Notes under the pieces: model-generated
The model's input: only the letters and a program-made list of their open reading frames with translations
Databases searched by the model: none
Told to the model about the DNA's origin: nothing
Part shown: positions 8,662 to 17,011 of the stretch, piece after piece
Layout: every line of letters starts with the position of its first letter
Position numbering within the stretch: the first letter of the stretch is position 1
Position numbers and translations under genes: made by a program
NCBI RefSeq assembly: GCF_900108175.1
Contig: NZ_FNVO01000008.1
Span: 125,127-189,126 of the forward strand
Direction of reading: 5' to 3'
DNA length: 64,000 nucleotides
Source of the DNA: Thermomonospora echinospora
GTDB lineage: Bacteria > Actinomycetota > Actinomycetes > Streptosporangiales > Streptosporangiaceae

Positions 8662-9474
8662 TCAGACCATGATCCGCCGGGCCCCGGCGTAGACGTTCAT
8701 CGACTCCCCGCGCAGGAAGCCCACCAGCGTCAGGTCCGTCTCCTCGGCCAGCTGCGCGGCCAGCGAGGACGGCGCCGACACCGCCGCCAGCACCGGGATC
8801 CCCGCCTGCACCGCCTTCTGGGCCAGCTCGAAGGACGCCCGCCCGCTGACCATCAGGATCCGTCCCGACAGCGGCAGCAGGTCTGCGCGCAGCGCCCAGC
8901 CGACCACCTTGTCCACCGCGTTGTGCCGGCCCACGTCCTCCCGGACCGCCAGCAACTCGCCGGAGGCGTCGAACAGTCCGGCCGCGTGCAGCCCGCCGGT
9001 GCGCTCGAAGACCCGCTGCGCCTCCCGCAGCCGGTCCGGCAGCCGGGCCAGCACCCGCGGATCGACCCGCACGGCGTCGGCGGCCAGCTCGTAGGGGCTG
9101 CGCGCGCGCAGCGCCTCGATGCTCTGCTTGCCGCACACCCCGCAGGCGCTGGTGGTCTGGAAGGCGCGCTCGGCCAGCGTCCCCGGCGGGCGGACCCCCT
9201 CGGCCAGCGCCACGTCCAGCACGTTCTGCTCGGCGGTGTCGGCGCAGTAGCGCATCGCCACCAGGTCGCGCGGGCCGCCGATGATCCCCTCGGCCGCCAG
9301 GAACCCCGCCACCAGGTCGAAGTCGTCGCCCGGGGTCCGCATGGTCACCGTCAGCGGCCGTCCGCCCACCCGGATCTCCAGCGGCTCCTCGACGGCCAGC
9401 GTGTCCGGGCGCCGGATCGGCTCCCCCTCGGTCTTCAGCCGCAGCACCGGTCTGCGGACGGTCACTCGGCCCAT
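8662..9474 (-). CDS. fdhD: Formate dehydrogenase accessory sulfurtransferase
   Basis: FdhD passes sulfur from a cysteine desulfurase to the bis-MGD molybdenum cofactor of formate dehydrogenase. The family's active-site pair is present as TSACGVCGK (C111 and C114). Conserved DDFDLVAGFLAAEGII, CADTAEQNVLDV, REDVGRHNAVDKVVGWAL, SGRASFELAQKAV and the C-terminal GFLRGESMNVYAGARRI all fit. Length 270 aa is normal. The ATG at 9474 starts at MGRVTVRRPVLR; more upstream codons are non-homologous. No formate dehydrogenase is adjacent, but moaA, mobA and the selenocysteine genes later in the window support such an enzyme elsewhere in the genome. Confidence 0.95.
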   Translation of the reverse strand: MGRVTVRRPVLRLKTEGEPIRRPDTLAVEEPLEIRVGGRPLTVTMRTPGDDFDLVAGFLAAEGIIGGPRDLVAMRYCADTAEQNVLDVALAEGVRPPGTLAERAFQTTSACGVCGKQSIEALRARSPYELAADAVRVDPRVLARLPDRLREAQRVFERTGGLHAAGLFDASGELLAVREDVGRHNAVDKVVGWALRADLLPLSGRILMVSGRASFELAQKAVQAGIPVLAAVSAPSSLAAQLAEETDLTLVGFLRGESMNVYAGARRIMV

Positions 9475-9703
9475 AGCCGCGACCGTACCCCCTTTCGCGG
9501 CCGGAACGGGTCGGTGATCGCAGGTGGGGCGGGGCACCGTGCCGGGGGGCGGTGGGCGTGCGGTCCCGGTCCCGCCCGGTGGCACGGTCCCGGGTGCGCG
9601 CCGGAAAAAGTCCTCCGGACGACGGGACCGCCGACACTGGGCGGCGGGACGGCCGGACGGCGATCGTCGTAGCGTCTACATCGCGACGGCTCAAGGAACG
9701 TTG

Positions 9704-10339
9704 ATGCGCAAGCTCCTGGCTCCCGCCCTGCTCGGCACCGCGCTCGTCGCCGGGCTCACCACCGGCTGCACCGCCCTGCTGGACAAGACCGTGGCCGCCT
9801 CCGAAGTCGAGGCCCAGATCGCCGGCAAGCTGGCCGGCCAGCTCGGCGGCAAGCCCCGCTCGGTCAGCTGCCCGGCCGACCTGCGCGGCGAGGTCGGCGC
9901 CACGCTGCAGTGCAGCCTGGTCACCGCCGACGGCACCGAGCGGGTCGTCAACATCACCGTCACCAGCGTGGACGGCGACCAGATCAACTACGACATCAAG
10001 TCCCCGGCCCCGCAGCAGACCGCCCCCACCACTCCCACCGAGCCGACCACGCCCACCCAGCCCACCACGCCCGGCACCGGCGACACCGGCGCGCCCACGG
10101 TCCCGGTCGTGACCCAGGCGCAGGTGGAGGCCGAGGCGCTGCGGCAGCTGGCCCCCCAGCTGGACGGCGTCCCGCGCTCGGTCGTGTGCCCCGGCGACCT
10201 GCGCGGCGAGGTCGGCGTGACCATGGAGTGCACCCTGCACTTCGAGGACGGCACCTGGCGGCCGACCACCATCACGGTGACCTCGGTGGTCGGCACCACC
10301 GTCAACTTCAACATCCGCCTCGGCGGCGCGGGCGAGTGA
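9704..10339 (+). CDS. Lipoprotein with two DUF4333-like domains (211 aa)
   Basis: The ATG at 9704 follows AAGGAA. Residues 1-22 form a lipoprotein signal ending LTTGC, a lipobox with Thr instead of Leu at -3. Two copies of a ~70-residue domain follow. Each has the pattern SxxCPxDLRGEVGxTxxC: first copy C-P-A-D-L-R-G at about residue 50, second C-P-G-D-L-R-G at about residue 155. They are joined by a Thr/Pro-rich linker at ~103-128. The spacing of the cysteines suggests one disulfide per domain. Such proteins sit on the outer face of the membrane. Role unknown. The duplication is unusual, as most family members carry one copy. Confidence 0.8.
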   Translation: MRKLLAPALLGTALVAGLTTGCTALLDKTVAASEVEAQIAGKLAGQLGGKPRSVSCPADLRGEVGATLQCSLVTADGTERVVNITVTSVDGDQINYDIKSPAPQQTAPTTPTEPTTPTQPTTPGTGDTGAPTVPVVTQAQVEAEALRQLAPQLDGVPRSVVCPGDLRGEVGVTMECTLHFEDGTWRPTTITVTSVVGTTVNFNIRLGGAGE

Positions 10340-10346
10340 CCGCCGG

Positions 10347-10370
10347 CCCCGCGGTCCCCGGACCGCGGGG
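10347..10370. terminator. Bidirectional terminator hairpin
   Basis: Perfect inverted repeat CCCCGCGGTCC / GGACCGCGGGG lying 7 bp past the lipoprotein stop and 22 bp before the stop of the convergent universal stress gene. Confidence 0.7.
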
Positions 10371-10392
10371 CGCAGGGGAGGACCCCGGGGCG

Positions 10393-10941
10393 TCAGCCGC
10401 CGGTGTGGTCCTGTTCGTGGCGGCGCCACCACGGCCGGCGGCGCAGGGGCCGCTCCTGCGCGGCGCCGGGGACGGTGAGCCGGCCGATCGTCGGCGGGGC
10501 CACGCAGACGAGGGTGGCGCGGGCGTGCGCGGCGCAGTGACGGTGCACCGACGGGCGCAGCAGCCGCGACAGCGGCCCGCGCGTACCGCGCCCCACCACC
10601 AGGATGTCCTCTTCGCGGGCGAGCCGCACCAGCGCGTCGCCGGGGGCGCCCAGCAGCGTCATCCCCGAGACCCGGGTGGCGCCGCAGCCGCCGCCCTCCT
10701 GCAACTCGGCCAGCAGCCGGGTGATCAGCTCACCGCCCGCCTCACGCAGCCCGCAGGCCGCGCCGTGCCCGGGGACGCCGGCCGCCGCCGCGTACGGAGG
10801 CACCGGGGCGACATGCACGACCAGCAGTTCCATGCCGCGCAACCGGGCCTCCCCGAGTGCCCACGACAGCGCCCACCGGGCGGTCTCGGACTCGTCCACA
10901 CCGACGATCACACGCGGCGCGGCGGCTGGTGTCTCGGTCAC
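10393..10941 (-). CDS. Universal stress protein, UspA family (182 aa)
   Basis: A single Usp domain: RVIVGVDESETARWALSWAL at the start, MELLVVHVAPVPPY in the second strand, then APGDALVRLAREEDILVVGR and GTRGPLSRLLRPSVHRHCAA. The last two match the ATP-binding G-x2-G-x9-G region (GRGTRGPLSRLL). The Arg-rich tail (PLRRRPWWRRHEQDH) is not part of the domain. The GTG at 10941 is preferred because AGGAGG lies exactly 5 nt upstream; an ATG 39 nt earlier has no ribosome site. Usp proteins bind ATP and act in stress survival; no specific partner is evident. Confidence 0.85.
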   Translation of the reverse strand: MTETPAAAPRVIVGVDESETARWALSWALGEARLRGMELLVVHVAPVPPYAAAAGVPGHGAACGLREAGGELITRLLAELQEGGGCGATRVSGMTLLGAPGDALVRLAREEDILVVGRGTRGPLSRLLRPSVHRHCAAHARATLVCVAPPTIGRLTVPGAAQERPLRRRPWWRRHEQDHTGG

Positions 10942-11073
10942 GGCGGCCTCCTGGAGTTGTGGGATCCAGGTTCGCGGCACGGGCGCCCCGGCGGAAGACC
11001 CTTTCCGCTTTCACTGTACTCAGGACACCCGTCCCGTTCACCCGGTCGCGGCGTCCCGGGAACGGGCCGCCGC

Positions 11074-12255
11074 TCAGGGGGTCAGCAGCACCTTGATGGC
11101 GCCGTCCCGCTTCTTCTGGAAGATCTCGTAACCGTGCGGGGCCTGCTCCAGCGGCAGCCGGTGGGTGGCCAGGTCCTCGGTGCCCAGCGGGTCGGCGTCG
11201 TCGGTCACCAGCGGCATCAGGTCCTCAATCCACCGCTTGACGTGGGCCTGGCCCATCCGCAGGGTGATGCCCTTGTCGAACATCCGCAGCATGGGCAGCG
11301 GGTCGGCCATCCCCCCGTACACCCCGACGACCGAGATGGTGCCGCCGCGCCGCACCGTGTCGATCGCCTGGTTCAGGGCCGCCAGCCGGTCCACCCCGGC
11401 CCGCGACATCAGGCCGGCGGCGGCCCGGTCGGGGATGAGCCCGGTCACCGTCTGCGCCAGCTTGGCGGCGGGGGAGCCGTGCGCCTCCATGCCGACCGCG
11501 TCGATCACCGAGTCGGTGCCGCGGCCCTTGGTCATGTCCCGGATCGCCTCGGCGGCGACGTCGACCCGGCCGGCGTCCAGCACCTCGATGCCGTGCCGGC
11601 GGGCCATCCCGATCCGCTCGGGCACCGGGTCCACCGCGATGACGCGGTAGCCCAGGTGGCGGGCGACGCGAGCGGCCATCTGCCCGATCGGGCCGAGACC
11701 GAAGACCGTCACGCTGCCGCCGTCGGGGATGTCGGCCCACTGCACCGCCTGCCAGGCGGTGGGTAGCACGTCCGACAGGTAGACGAACCGCTCGTCCGGC
11801 GGCCCCTCGGGGACCTTGATCGGCCCGAACTGCGCCTGCGGCACCCGCAGGTACTCCGCCTGCCCGCCGGGAACCTCGCCGTACAGCTTGGTGTAGCCGA
11901 GCAGCGCCGCGCCCATGCCCTGGTCGCGGACCTGCGTCGTCTCGCACTGGGCGTACAACTGCTGCGCGCAGGTGTGGCAGTGGCCGCAGGAGATGTTGAA
12001 CGGGATCACCACCCGGTCGCCGGGCCTGATGTGGGACACCTCGGCGCCGACCTCCTCCACGATCCCCATGGGCTCGTGGCCGAGGACGTCGCCCTCCCCG
12101 ATGAACGGCCCGAGCACCTCGTACAGGTGCAGGTCGGACCCGCAGATCCCGGTGCTGGTGATCCGCACGATCGCGTCGGTGGGCTCCTTGATCACCGGGT
12201 CGGGAACCTCCTCGACGCGGACGTCGCGCTTGCCGTGCCAGGTCAGTGCCTTCAT
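11074..12255 (-). CDS. Zinc-dependent alcohol dehydrogenase, MDR superfamily (393 aa)
   Basis: Catalytic zinc ligands are in TGICGSDLHLYEV and GHEPMGIVEEVG. The structural-zinc loop is CGHCHTCAQQLYAQCE. The NAD(P)-binding motif is VFGLGPIGQMAARVARHLGY, with a following VIAVDPVPERI whose acidic residue suggests NAD. The insert after the zinc loop and the final EQAPHGYEIFQKKRDGAIKV are shared with formaldehyde-dehydrogenase-like MDR proteins. It therefore likely oxidises an alcohol or aldehyde adduct. It precedes the flavodoxin-like gene by 49 bp in the antisense order of transcription (the other gene ends 49 bp upstream of this start), so the two may be co-transcribed. Confidence 0.9.
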   Translation of the reverse strand: MKALTWHGKRDVRVEEVPDPVIKEPTDAIVRITSTGICGSDLHLYEVLGPFIGEGDVLGHEPMGIVEEVGAEVSHIRPGDRVVIPFNISCGHCHTCAQQLYAQCETTQVRDQGMGAALLGYTKLYGEVPGGQAEYLRVPQAQFGPIKVPEGPPDERFVYLSDVLPTAWQAVQWADIPDGGSVTVFGLGPIGQMAARVARHLGYRVIAVDPVPERIGMARRHGIEVLDAGRVDVAAEAIRDMTKGRGTDSVIDAVGMEAHGSPAAKLAQTVTGLIPDRAAAGLMSRAGVDRLAALNQAIDTVRRGGTISVVGVYGGMADPLPMLRMFDKGITLRMGQAHVKRWIEDLMPLVTDDADPLGTEDLATHRLPLEQAPHGYEIFQKKRDGAIKVLLTP

Positions 12256-12304
12256 GTACGTCTCTCCGTGTCGGCGGAATCGGCTGGGGGGTGGGCTGCG
12301 GGGC

Positions 12305-12910
12305 TCACTGCGAGGGCGGCGGGATCGGCCGGGCGGCCAGCGCCTCGGCGACCGCCACGAGGTTGGCGGCCATCGCCCGCCCCGTCTTGGCGGCCCAGTC
12401 GTGGCCCTTGTCGTCGTCGAGATAGTCGGGGCCGGGTCCCGGGCCCAGGTGCCAGTAGGTCCAGGCCTGGCCGGGGATGGTGTAGCCGATGTCGGCCAGC
12501 GCCGAGCTGATCTGGCCGATCACGTGGTGGGCGCCGTCCTCGTTGCCGGTGTTGACCACACCGGCGACCCGGTTGTAGGCGATCGGGCGGCCCTCGTCGT
12601 CGGTCTCGGAGATCATCGCGTCCATCCGCTCCAGCACCCGCTTGGCCACCGAGGAGGGCTGCCCCACCCAGGTGGGGGAGGCGATGATCAGGATCTGTGA
12701 GTCCAGCAGCATCCGGTGGACCCGCGGCCACTCGTCGCCGTCGCCCATGTCGGTCTGCACACCGGGCCGGATGTCGAGGTCCACGGCGCGGACGGTGTCC
12801 ACCTCCACGCCACGCCGCCGTAGCTCGGCGGTGACCACCTCGGTGAGCGCCTCGGTGTTGGACGGCTCCGGGGAGGGTTTCAGGGTGCAGTTGATGACTG
12901 TCGCTCGCAT
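12305..12910 (-). CDS. Flavodoxin-like NAD(P)H oxidoreductase (201 aa)
   Basis: The flavodoxin/FMN-reductase fold starts with the phosphate loop TVINCTLKPSPEPSNTEAL (residues 4-22). SQILIIASPTWVGQPSSVAK (~75-95) is the loop that cradles the isoalloxazine ring, and VAGVVNTGNEDGAHHVIGQ follows. It probably reduces quinones or other small electron acceptors using FMN. The ATG at 12910 has GAAGGG upstream. It lies upstream of, and on the same strand as, the zinc alcohol dehydrogenase. Physiological substrate unknown. Confidence 0.85.
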   Translation of the reverse strand: MRATVINCTLKPSPEPSNTEALTEVVTAELRRRGVEVDTVRAVDLDIRPGVQTDMGDGDEWPRVHRMLLDSQILIIASPTWVGQPSSVAKRVLERMDAMISETDDEGRPIAYNRVAGVVNTGNEDGAHHVIGQISSALADIGYTIPGQAWTYWHLGPGPGPDYLDDDKGHDWAAKTGRAMAANLVAVAEALAARPIPPPSQ

Positions 12911-13028
12911 ACGGACCCTTCGCTCGTGAGGTATCAGGCGCCCTACCCGCCTCCCGCGCCTCAAACGGATGACCTTCAGGTTTGCCGGGCGCTGAGGGGG
13001 TAGACCGCCTCGCCGGGAGGGGGAGCGC

Positions 13029-13895
13029 ATGAACGAGCGGATGACCGTCGTGATCGCCACACGGGACCGGCGCGCGGAGCTGCTGCGCACGCTGAAGCAC
13101 CTGACGGCGCCGGCCGGCGAGCCGGCGGTCATCGTGGTCGACAACGCCTCCACCGACGGCACCGCGCGGGCGGTGGCGGCCGAGTTCCCCGGCGTCCAGG
13201 TGATCCGGCTGCCGGAGAACCTCGGCGCCGCCGCCCGCACGGCCGGCGTGCAGGCCGCGCGCACTCCCTACGTGGCCTTCAGCGACGACGACTCCTGGTG
13301 GGAGCCGGGTGCGCTGCGCCGGGCGGCGGAGGTCCTCGACGCCCATCCCCGGCTCGGCCTGGTCGCCGCGCGCACGCTGGTGGGGCCCGAACGCACCGAC
13401 GACCCGATCAACGCGGCCATGGCCGACAGCCCGCTGGGCGCCGCGGCCGGCCTGCCGGGGCCGCCGGTGCTGGGCTTCCTGGCCTGCGCATCGGTCGTGC
13501 GCCGCCGCGCCTTCCTGGAGGCGGGCGGCTTCGATCCGGTGCTGTTCTTCGTGGGGGAGGAACGGCTGCTGGCCATGGACCTGGCCGCCCGCGGGTGGGG
13601 GCTGGCCTACGTGCCGGACGTGGTGGCGGTGCACGAGCCGTCCGCCCACCGTCCCCCGTCCGGCCGCAGACTCCGGGCGGAGCTGCGCAACACGCTGCTG
13701 ACCGCCTGGATGCGCCGGCCGGCGAGGGTGGCGCTCGGCGAGACCGCACGGCTTGCGGGGGCAGCCGCGCGGAACGCCGACGCACGCGCCGCCCTCGCCG
13801 GCGCCCTCGGCCGCCTGCCCGCCGCGCTGGCTCGCAGGCGGCGGCTGCCGCCCCACGTCGAACGGGACGTTCGGCTGCTGGAAACCGCCGCGTGA
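13029..13895 (+). CDS. Family 2 glycosyltransferase (288 aa)
   Basis: A GT-A fold enzyme: MTVVIATRDRRAELLRTL at the N-terminus, IVVDNASTDGTARAVAAEF for the UDP-binding region, FSDDDSWWEPGALRRAAEVL with the metal-binding DDD at residues 86-88, and a catalytic GEERLLAMDLAARGW segment at ~180. A GGGAGGGGGAG ribosome site precedes the ATG. The product probably adds one sugar to a surface glycan or secondary metabolite. It overlaps the next gene (GTGA), which encodes a close paralog, so the pair arose by tandem duplication. Donor and acceptor are not predictable. Confidence 0.9.
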   Translation: MNERMTVVIATRDRRAELLRTLKHLTAPAGEPAVIVVDNASTDGTARAVAAEFPGVQVIRLPENLGAAARTAGVQAARTPYVAFSDDDSWWEPGALRRAAEVLDAHPRLGLVAARTLVGPERTDDPINAAMADSPLGAAAGLPGPPVLGFLACASVVRRRAFLEAGGFDPVLFFVGEERLLAMDLAARGWGLAYVPDVVAVHEPSAHRPPSGRRLRAELRNTLLTAWMRRPARVALGETARLAGAAARNADARAALAGALGRLPAALARRRRLPPHVERDVRLLETAA

Positions 13896-15010
13896 ACGAG
13901 CTCGAAGGGACCGGCGCGCACCCTGCCGGGGAACGCGTGGGCCAGGCACCGGGCGGAGAGCACGCGGACCGGGCACCGGGCGGGGAATGCGCGGGTCGGA
14001 CATCGGGTGGAGAGCCCGCGGGCCGGACGCCGGGCCGGGCGCCGGGCGGGGAGCACGCGGCGGGGCGGGCCCGCGCTCCGGAACGCTCCGCGGGCGATGG
14101 CGATCGGGCGGACACCGGTGACGAGCGGGTCAGCGTGGTCATCATCACCCGAGACCGGCGCGCGGAACTGCTGCGGACACTGGCGCACATGACGGCGCTG
14201 CCGGAACGCCCGCGGATCATCGTGGTCGACAACGGCTCGCGGGACGGCACCGTCGCCGCGGTGGCCGCCGCCCATCCCGGGGTCCGGGTGATCGCCAGCT
14301 CCGGCAACCTGGGCGCGGTGGGCCGCAACCTCGCCGTTGAGCGGATCACCACTCCGTACGTGGCGTTCTGCGACGACGACACCTGGTGGGAGCCGGGCGC
14401 GCTGCGCCGGGCAGCCGACCTGCTGGACGCTCACCCGCGGCTGGCCTCGGTCACCGGGCGCATCCTGGTCGAGCCCGGCCTGGGGGAGGACCCGATCACC
14501 CCCGAGCTGCGGTACTCCCCAGTGCCGGCGCCAGGCTGGATGCCCGGGCCCGCGCTGATGAGCATCCTGGCGGGCGCCTCGATGCTGCGGGCCGACGCCT
14601 TCCGCGCGGCGGGCGGGTTCTCGCCCCGGCTGTGGATCGGCGGCGAGGAGGAGCTGCTGTGCATGGACCTGGCCGCACGCGGCTGGTGGATGTGCTGGGC
14701 CGAGGACGTCGTCGTCCACCACCAGGCGTCACCGGCCCGCGATCCCCGGCACCGGCGCATGCTCGGCATCCGCAACACGCTGTGGACGACCTGGCTGCGG
14801 CGTCCGGCGGATTCGGCGCTGCGGCGGACGGCGACGGTGCTGCGCTCGGTGCCCCGCGACCGGGCCAGCGCCAGGGCGGTGGCCGCCGCGCTGGCGGGCC
14901 TGCCGTGGGTGCTGCGCGAGCGCCAGGTCGTCCCCGACCACGTCGAACGGGCTCTGCGCCTGCTGGAGGAGCCGCAACGCACCTCCCCGGCGCGCCGCTA
15001 CGTCGGCTAG
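13892..15010 (+). CDS. Family 2 glycosyltransferase with repetitive N-terminal extension (372 aa)
   Basis: Starts at GTG 13892, overlapping the stop of the previous gene by 4 nt (GTGA). From residue ~80 it parallels the upstream GT2: RVSVVIITRDRRAELLRTLA, VVDNGSRDGTVAAV, CDDDTWWEPGALRRAADLL and GGEEELLCMDLAARGW. The first ~75 residues are a low-complexity Gly/Ala/Arg/Pro/Glu stretch built from 9-residue repeats such as APGGEHADR and APGGECAGR, absent from the paralog. The tail probably is disordered. Role: sugar transfer in the same locus, acceptor unknown. Confidence 0.88.
   Translation: MNELEGTGAHPAGERVGQAPGGEHADRAPGGECAGRTSGGEPAGRTPGRAPGGEHAAGRARAPERSAGDGDRADTGDERVSVVIITRDRRAELLRTLAHMTALPERPRIIVVDNGSRDGTVAAVAAAHPGVRVIASSGNLGAVGRNLAVERITTPYVAFCDDDTWWEPGALRRAADLLDAHPRLASVTGRILVEPGLGEDPITPELRYSPVPAPGWMPGPALMSILAGASMLRADAFRAAGGFSPRLWIGGEEELLCMDLAARGWWMCWAEDVVVHHQASPARDPRHRRMLGIRNTLWTTWLRRPADSALRRTATVLRSVPRDRASARAVAAALAGLPWVLRERQVVPDHVERALRLLEEPQRTSPARRYVG
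13946..14068 (+). repeat. 27-nt tandem repeat inside the second GT2 gene
   Basis: Three 27-bp units of the form gcaccgggcgg.gag.gcgcgg..gg, followed by a 12-bp partial unit and a final 30-bp unit. They encode 9-residue repeats (APGGEHADR, APGGECAGR, TSGGEPAGR, then APGGEHAAGR). The repeat keeps frame, so copy-number change would only lengthen or shorten the protein's N-terminus. Confidence 0.75.
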
Positions 15011-15104
15011 TACGGCGCCCCCGTGCCTTCGCCGGGGTCCCGTGACGGCGGGTCGGGATCTCGCGGGAGGGCGGACACGGCCGACGCCGCCGGACACCGC
15101 ACCG

Positions 15105-16055
15105 TCAAAGGGAGGGCTGGTGGCGGACGGCGCGGGCGGCGTCCAGGACCTCTCGCACGGTAATCCGCAGCAGGCGGGGGTCGGGGATGGCGCCCCAGGC
15201 GTCACCGGGCCTGCCCCCGCTGCCGTGCCACAGGACCGCGTGCCGGGACTCGCCCAGGGGCGGCCCCCAAAGAGCCGGTGAGACGGGTCCGTACAACGTG
15301 ACCGACGGCCTGCTGTAGGCGAAGCCCAGGTGCGCCATACCGGTGTCGTTGCTGACCACGAGGCGCGCCCGGGAGACGAGCGCGGCCAGTTCGGCGAGGC
15401 CTGCCCGTCCGGCCAGCACCGACTCCGGCGGCAGGCCCGCCCGTTCGGCCACCTCCTGGGCGAGCCTGCGTTCCCCCTCGGTGCCGGTGATGACCACCCG
15501 TTCGCCTTCGGCGGCCAGCGCCTCGGCCACGGCGGCGTAGCGTTCGGCGGGCCAGCGGCGGCTTCCGCTGGCCGCACCCGGATGGACGACGGCGGCCCCC
15601 TCGACCGGGGCGGGCACGGCTGGTGGGTCCAGCAGCAGGGCGGTGGGGTCCGTGCGGACGTCCCACCATTCCAGCAGCCTGCACCAGCGGCGCACCTCGT
15701 GCTCGTCGTCGTCCCACCACGGGCCCTTGGCGTCGGGTGCGGTGGGGGAGGCGTACATCATCAGCGTCCGGGCGCCCGTCGCGGCCACTGGCTGGTGGCT
15801 CGCCGGGCCGTTGCCGTGCAGGTCCACCCCCACGTCGGGCGGCGGCCCGTGCCAGCCGATCGGCTCCAGCTCCCCGGTGGGCAGCAGCCGGTCGATCGCC
15901 CCGCACAGGTCCGCCAGCGGCGCCAGTGCCGAGGGAGCGGCCAGCACCGTCTCGTGCTCCGGGTAGGCCGCGCGCAGGGCGCGGTAGGCGGGCACCCCGG
16001 TCAAGAAGTCGCCGAGGCCGAGCGCCCGCAGCATGAGGATGGCCGGGCGGCTCAC
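15105..16055 (-). CDS. Family 9 glycosyltransferase, heptosyltransferase-like (316 aa)
   Basis: A GT-B enzyme of the ADP-heptose:LPS heptosyltransferase family. It has LMLRALGLGDFLTGVPAYRA near the N-terminus, VVHPGAASGSRRWPAERYAA in the C-terminal donor domain and VVSNDTGMAHLGFAYSRPSV, the conserved D-T/S-G-x-x-H donor loop. The GTG at 16055 overlaps the upstream gene's stop (GTGA). It is the last gene of the five-gene minus operon starting at 21184. Given gmhA and hldE on the other side of the divergent promoter, a heptose donor is likely, though family 9 also includes other specificities. Confidence 0.85.
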   Translation of the reverse strand: MSRPAILMLRALGLGDFLTGVPAYRALRAAYPEHETVLAAPSALAPLADLCGAIDRLLPTGELEPIGWHGPPPDVGVDLHGNGPASHQPVAATGARTLMMYASPTAPDAKGPWWDDDEHEVRRWCRLLEWWDVRTDPTALLLDPPAVPAPVEGAAVVHPGAASGSRRWPAERYAAVAEALAAEGERVVITGTEGERRLAQEVAERAGLPPESVLAGRAGLAELAALVSRARLVVSNDTGMAHLGFAYSRPSVTLYGPVSPALWGPPLGESRHAVLWHGSGGRPGDAWGAIPDPRLLRITVREVLDAARAVRHQPSL

Positions 16056-17011
16056 CAGGTCGCCTCGGTGAGCACCCGCTCCCAGTCGTCCAGGAAGCGG
16101 CCCAGCCCGTAACGTTCCAGCGCCGCCTCGCGGCCCGCCTTGCCCAGCTCGGCCGCCTCGGCCGGGTCGTTCATCAGCCGCCGCAGCGCCGTGGCGAGCA
16201 CGTCCGGGTCGGTGGAGATGATCCCGGCGCCGGCCGGCACCGCCTCGACGACCTCGGTGGTCGCCAGCGCCACCACCGGCATGCTCAGGTGCATCGCCTC
16301 CAGCAGCGACAGGCCCAGCGACGTCCAGCGGACCGGGTGCAGGTAGGCGCGGCGGCGGGCCAACTCGTCGTGCATGCGGTGCTGCGGCAGGTCCTCGAAG
16401 GCCCGCGCCGCCGGGATGTCCAGCCGCCCCGGCAGCTCGCCGACCTGCATGCCGAACACGTCCAGCGGGGTGCCCACGGTCAGGAACGGCAGCAGGTCGG
16501 TGCCCACGTAGCGGCCGCGCCGCAGCGGCTCGTTCACCACGACCGCCGCGTGCGCGATCTCCCCGGTCCAGCGGGGGCCGGGATCGACGATGCCGTGCTC
16601 GACCACCCGGGTCGGGGTGGTGCCGCAGTCCCAGAACAGCCGGTTGAAGTGGGTGACGTGGACCAGCAGCAGATCGGGCCGGTCGGCCATGGGATGGCGG
16701 GTCAGCGGCACGTCCCCCCACGGCGCGTCGTGTTCGAGGTAGACCGCGGGCACGTCCCGGCCCGGCCGCCGCCCCAGATGACGGCGGACTAGCTCCTCCT
16801 CGTGCGGGCGCTGGAGGATGACCACGTCCACCTCTTCCTCGTGCAGGCGGTCCAGCGGCACCTCCACGGTGGACGGCGGCCAGTCCCACGTGCGGGCGCG
16901 GCCGAGGCCGTCCGGGCCGCGGTCGGGCGTCACCGGGACGAGGTAGGTGTGCGGCCCCTGCACGAACGCCGTCGTCCACGAGCCGTGCACATGCCATATC
17001 AAGATCCTCAA
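16052..17011 (-). CDS. Glycosyltransferase, GT-B fold, GT4-like (319 aa)
   Basis: MRILIWHVHGSWTTAFVQG opens the protein. VEHGIVDPGPRWTGEIAHA and the C-terminal LGLSLLEAMHLSMPVVALAT form the E-x7-E-like nucleotide-sugar site of GT4 enzymes. The sequence is about 60 residues shorter than typical GT4 enzymes, with a reduced N-terminal domain. HPVRWTSLGLSLLEA places it near enzymes annotated as 'glycosyltransferase family 1'. It sits between two GT9 genes with 4-nt overlaps on both sides (stop TCA at 16052; start at 17011), so it acts in the same glycan pathway. Sugar specificity unknown. Confidence 0.82.
   Translation of the reverse strand: MRILIWHVHGSWTTAFVQGPHTYLVPVTPDRGPDGLGRARTWDWPPSTVEVPLDRLHEEEVDVVILQRPHEEELVRRHLGRRPGRDVPAVYLEHDAPWGDVPLTRHPMADRPDLLLVHVTHFNRLFWDCGTTPTRVVEHGIVDPGPRWTGEIAHAAVVVNEPLRRGRYVGTDLLPFLTVGTPLDVFGMQVGELPGRLDIPAARAFEDLPQHRMHDELARRRAYLHPVRWTSLGLSLLEAMHLSMPVVALATTEVVEAVPAGAGIISTDPDVLATALRRLMNDPAEAAELGKAGREAALERYGLGRFLDDWERVLTEATW

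Noticed and set aside
9910-11766. Long plus-strand frame of 618 codons across the lipoprotein, stress protein and alcohol dehydrogenase genes
   Set aside because: It covers three recognisable genes in other frames, has no family features and very biased His/Arg/Gly composition.
13946-14068. CRISPR-like array
   Set aside because: Units are contiguous, without unique spacers, in frame, and inside a gene.
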